Below are positions 61,074 through 64,000 of a stretch of 64,000 bases of DNA, piece after piece. The notes beneath the pieces were generated by a model, which saw only the letters and a program-made list of their open reading frames with translations, did no database searches and was not told the DNA's origin. Source of the DNA: Prochlorococcus sp. AG-355-B23 (GTDB lineage: Bacteria > Cyanobacteriota > Cyanobacteriia > PCC-6307 > Cyanobiaceae); contig QCDJ01000001.1 of the NCBI GenBank assembly GCA_003280935.1, positions 118,026 to 182,025 of the forward strand. Direction: 5' to 3'. A program made the translations under genes and the position numbers. The first letter of the stretch is position 1. Each line of letters begins with the position of its first letter.

Positions 61074-61327
61074 CTTTCCAACAACTTCCTTTTCTCAATT
61101 ATTCTTGCTAACTCCAAAAAATATCCTGCAGTCCTAAATTTACCTATATTTTTTTCCTTAAAATCAAGATCGCTTCTAATTTCTGCAGTCTCCGCCATAA
61201 GCAAATCTAAATCATTTGATCCAAGGCTATACAATTCTCCAAGTTCGATTTCCCTTCCGAGTAAATGACTCCTAAACCACTTCCCTTTATTTTCTTGAGG
61301 TGGAATATCGTATGGAGTAAATGACAT
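61070..61327 (-). CDS. small conserved cyanobacterial protein
   Basis: ORF track. Confidence 0.6.
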   Translation of the reverse strand: MSFTPYDIPPQENKGKWFRSHLLGREIELGELYSLGSNDLDLLMAETAEIRSDLDFKEKNIGKFRTAGYFLELARIIEKRKLLES

Positions 61328-61363
61328 TAAAATAAAATCTAGGCTAATACTATTCTAGGGTTC

Positions 61364-62752
61364 TTATTGAAACTTTTTCATCTCTACTTTATTAAAAATC
61401 AATGCAATAAAAAGAATTACGAATGTAATTAGTGCACAAATTTCTGTCCAATAATCTAACCCAATTTTAGAAATCATTAATGGTGCAAGAACTGTAAATA
61501 GTCCCCCAGAAAGAATTAACTGAGCGAAAAGCTGTTTTGACGTAAAAATTGGTAAAGTCTTAGAAATATTTTTAGGATCTGCAAGCCTTAAAAGAAGTAA
61601 CCCAGAAGCTACTACACCTGTAGAATTCCCAAACTCTATCAAGCTTTTTTCAAACCAATAATCATCAAAAATAAAGTATGCGAAATAAGCAATACAGATT
61701 AAATTCCAAAATAAACCAAAAATAGTAAACACTAAAATAATTATCCAATTATCAAAAACAACTGCGATATCTAAACTCGCCATAGCTGTAAAAATCAACA
61801 AATCTGTGGATAAAATACCAATCTCCCTTTGCAGAATATTTGAAATAAATTCTGTATTTTTGGTTTTCTCTAAAATATATCTTAAAAGGAGCGAACCTAT
61901 AAGGATAAAAGGGAATACTGGTAGTGAAAAAATAATTTCTTTCGAAAAATCTCCAAAAGAACTTGAAATATACCTTAAAAATTTAAGTAGCAAAATACCA
62001 AAAGAAATTGCCAAACCAGAGAATCCAAGATTTATTATAAAAATTCTTAAATCTGTAAAAATTCCTGTCTTATTTTTTCCCTTTAGAGTATCTTTTTCTT
62101 CAAGAATTTCCTCAGTATCTGAAAGACCTAAAGTTCTACCAAGGAAGATGAATATGCTACCCAATATTGAAGAGGATAAAAGACCCATTGTTGCCATAGC
62201 CAAACCAAGATCTAAACCATTTGGGAAACCTAGTTTATTAAAACTTTCACCGATTATTGATGCGGCTCCATGACCGCCCTCAAAACCTACCTCTATTAAA
62301 CAACCCATTAGAGGATTTGCGTCCATAGATGGCGGCAGAAAATATTTAACAACAAGTCCACCGACAAAAAATTGTCCAAAACCTAGTGAAAGAGCTAATA
62401 GAAATTGATTAAAAATCGGCTTAACTAAACCATTTATATTCGGTATAGGTCTTCCCATCATTAAAGTTGCGAAGACTAATGATAAAAGAGGAGTAGGAAA
62501 ATTACTCCAAACATTTATTGTTTCTTTTGGTAAAAAGTGTATCGCACCAAATGGGCCTATAGATATACCTAAAATTCCTGATATGACTGCTATCGGCAAT
62601 CCAAATCTCTCGAGTTGAACAGCAAGTTTAAATTTCCTTCCAAAAATCAACAAAAAAAATATAATTAATAATCCAAAAAAACTTATTAATAGAGAATTTG
62701 AAAAAATATCTTTATTGTGTATCAAAAAAATATTCAATGATTTCAAAAACAT
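61364..62752 (-). CDS. gltS: sodium:glutamate symporter-like protein
   Basis: multi-TM; EVGFEGGHGAASIIGESFNKLG. Confidence 0.88.
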   Translation of the reverse strand: MFLKSLNIFLIHNKDIFSNSLLISFFGLLIIFFLLIFGRKFKLAVQLERFGLPIAVISGILGISIGPFGAIHFLPKETINVWSNFPTPLLSLVFATLMMGRPIPNINGLVKPIFNQFLLALSLGFGQFFVGGLVVKYFLPPSMDANPLMGCLIEVGFEGGHGAASIIGESFNKLGFPNGLDLGLAMATMGLLSSSILGSIFIFLGRTLGLSDTEEILEEKDTLKGKNKTGIFTDLRIFIINLGFSGLAISFGILLLKFLRYISSSFGDFSKEIIFSLPVFPFILIGSLLLRYILEKTKNTEFISNILQREIGILSTDLLIFTAMASLDIAVVFDNWIIILVFTIFGLFWNLICIAYFAYFIFDDYWFEKSLIEFGNSTGVVASGLLLLRLADPKNISKTLPIFTSKQLFAQLILSGGLFTVLAPLMISKIGLDYWTEICALITFVILFIALIFNKVEMKKFQ

Positions 62753-62795
62753 ATAACTCTAAATCTAAATTAATAAACAAAATTTTTCAAATAAA

Positions 62796-62820
62796 AAAGG
62801 CTCCGGTAAGAGGAGCCTTT
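62796..62820 (-). terminator. intrinsic terminator of pcb
   Basis: AAAGGCTCCggtaagaGGAGCCTTT. Confidence 0.85.
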
Positions 62821-62845
62821 CGATATTGGTAAGAAAATTTGAAAA

Positions 62846-63904
62846 TTAATCTTTAAGAGTAACTGTTGCACTATCAATATTACTGATAGCATTTGTAACT
62901 CTCTTGAAATCAAAGCCTAGTGCTCTTAAAGCGTGCCATAGATGACCTTGAATAAAGAAGAATCCAAAATAGTAATGAACATTAGCTAACCATGCCCTTG
63001 AAGTGTACTCACCATCAGGAAGATCAACAGTATCTACCCAATAAGGAGAAATACTAAACTTCAATTCAAGTGGTTCACCAAAGAATTCAGTTGGATAAAC
63101 TGTTGTGTTAGCTGCACTCCAGAAGGCTGCAATAATAGCCATCCAGCCTATTCCAGCTAGTGACCATGAGAGAACAGCTTCTGCAGAGAGAAGTCCTTTA
63201 CCTTTAAATTTGGTATATTCACCAACTTGCTTAGTAGCAATATGCCAAGCACCACCAGTGATCTCAACAAAAGCAAGAAAAGCATGGCCTCCCATTACTT
63301 CTTCAAGGCTATCAATAGTCAAAAAGTCTGTTTGGTGATTCCAAATTTTGGCCAAATTTAATTCATACTCAACTTGTCTTACTGAACCAATTGCTGGATC
63401 ATAAATTCCATGAACCCTTGCCCATTCAACAAAAGCGATAACTGCGAAACCAAGAATAATTAAATGGTGACCAAGAATAAATGTCAATTTGTCTGGATTA
63501 TCCCATTCAATATTGAATTTTCTAGCTCTTGCTACATCAGAATCTTCTAGATTTCCAGGAAGAAGTAAAGAGTGTAAAAGTCCTCCGGCTGCTAAAACCA
63601 TAGAAGAAACTAAGTGAACTATTGCTATCGCTAGAACAGGTTTAGTATCTCCCATCGCAACACCATTAGCATCAAACCCTATTCCAAGAGTTGCTAAGTG
63701 AGGAAGAACGATTAGAGGTTGATGACCCATTGGGACACTTGGGTCAAATCGTGAAAGTTCAAAAAGGGTGAATGCACCCGCCCAGAAAACAATTAATCCT
63801 GCATGAGCTACATGAGCAGCAATGAATTTTCCTGAGCGATTTGCTACACCTGAATTACCAGCCCACCATCCATAGGTAGTATCTGGATTTCCATAGGTTT
63901 GCAT
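62846..63904 (-). CDS. pcbA: divinyl-chlorophyll a/b-binding light-harvesting protein Pcb
   Basis: [53 protein letters not shown]. Confidence 0.96.
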   Translation of the reverse strand: MQTYGNPDTTYGWWAGNSGVANRSGKFIAAHVAHAGLIVFWAGAFTLFELSRFDPSVPMGHQPLIVLPHLATLGIGFDANGVAMGDTKPVLAIAIVHLVSSMVLAAGGLLHSLLLPGNLEDSDVARARKFNIEWDNPDKLTFILGHHLIILGFAVIAFVEWARVHGIYDPAIGSVRQVEYELNLAKIWNHQTDFLTIDSLEEVMGGHAFLAFVEITGGAWHIATKQVGEYTKFKGKGLLSAEAVLSWSLAGIGWMAIIAAFWSAANTTVYPTEFFGEPLELKFSISPYWVDTVDLPDGEYTSRAWLANVHYYFGFFFIQGHLWHALRALGFDFKRVTNAISNIDSATVTLKD

Positions 63905-64000
63905 TTAGGAATTGATTAGCTTAAACGTTTTGAGAATACTTTATATTTCAACAAACAGTTGAATTCATAACAAAATTGTAAAGGTTAGTAATCCTAACTA

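Noticed and set aside
61806-62273. 155-aa plus ORF
   Set aside because: Antisense to gltS; shadow ORF.

Overview
This is an AT-rich (~30% GC by eye) chromosomal window from a picocyanobacterium. It is almost certainly a high-light-adapted Prochlorococcus: it has pcb, a probable lycopene epsilon-cyclase, an Hli protein, DUF1651/DUF3303/DUF2811 and TIGR02450 small proteins, and B12-dependent nrdJ. The window has three parts. (1) ~0-10.8 kb is an accessory-like 'small-protein archipelago': dozens of tiny ORFs, many with one TM helix and several below the 60-aa ORF cutoff. An SDR and a stand-alone NAD+-DNA-ligase nucleotidyltransferase domain are the only proteins longer than ~105 aa. (2) ~10.8-35 kb is core: candidate 6S RNA, purK, aroB, nadA, ctp protease, ispG, UDG, phnDCE, rsmE, hslO, prfC, nrdJ. 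(3) ~35-64 kb is mixed: a probable glutamine ('Downstream-peptide') riboswitch with a 33-aa DUF4278 peptide, tRNA-Ser(UGA) with an adjacent truncated copy, a RHH protein and GIY-YIG-like small proteins, a GMC oxidoreductase, CbiX, SulP, metA/metY, an StpA-like phosphatase, an ArsS-like radical SAM protein, Fur, crtL, gltS and pcb. The best leads are the riboswitch/peptide unit, the ligase-domain micro-operon, a family-4 UDG that appears to have lost its Fe-S ligands, the tRNA-Ser partial duplication, overlapping smORFs sharing a perfect 12-nt SD/anti-SD sequence, paralogous DUF1651 genes with a duplicated promoter, and a metallophosphoesterase whose catalytic motif lies upstream of any canonical start codon. 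All family calls come from motif recognition; no searches were run.
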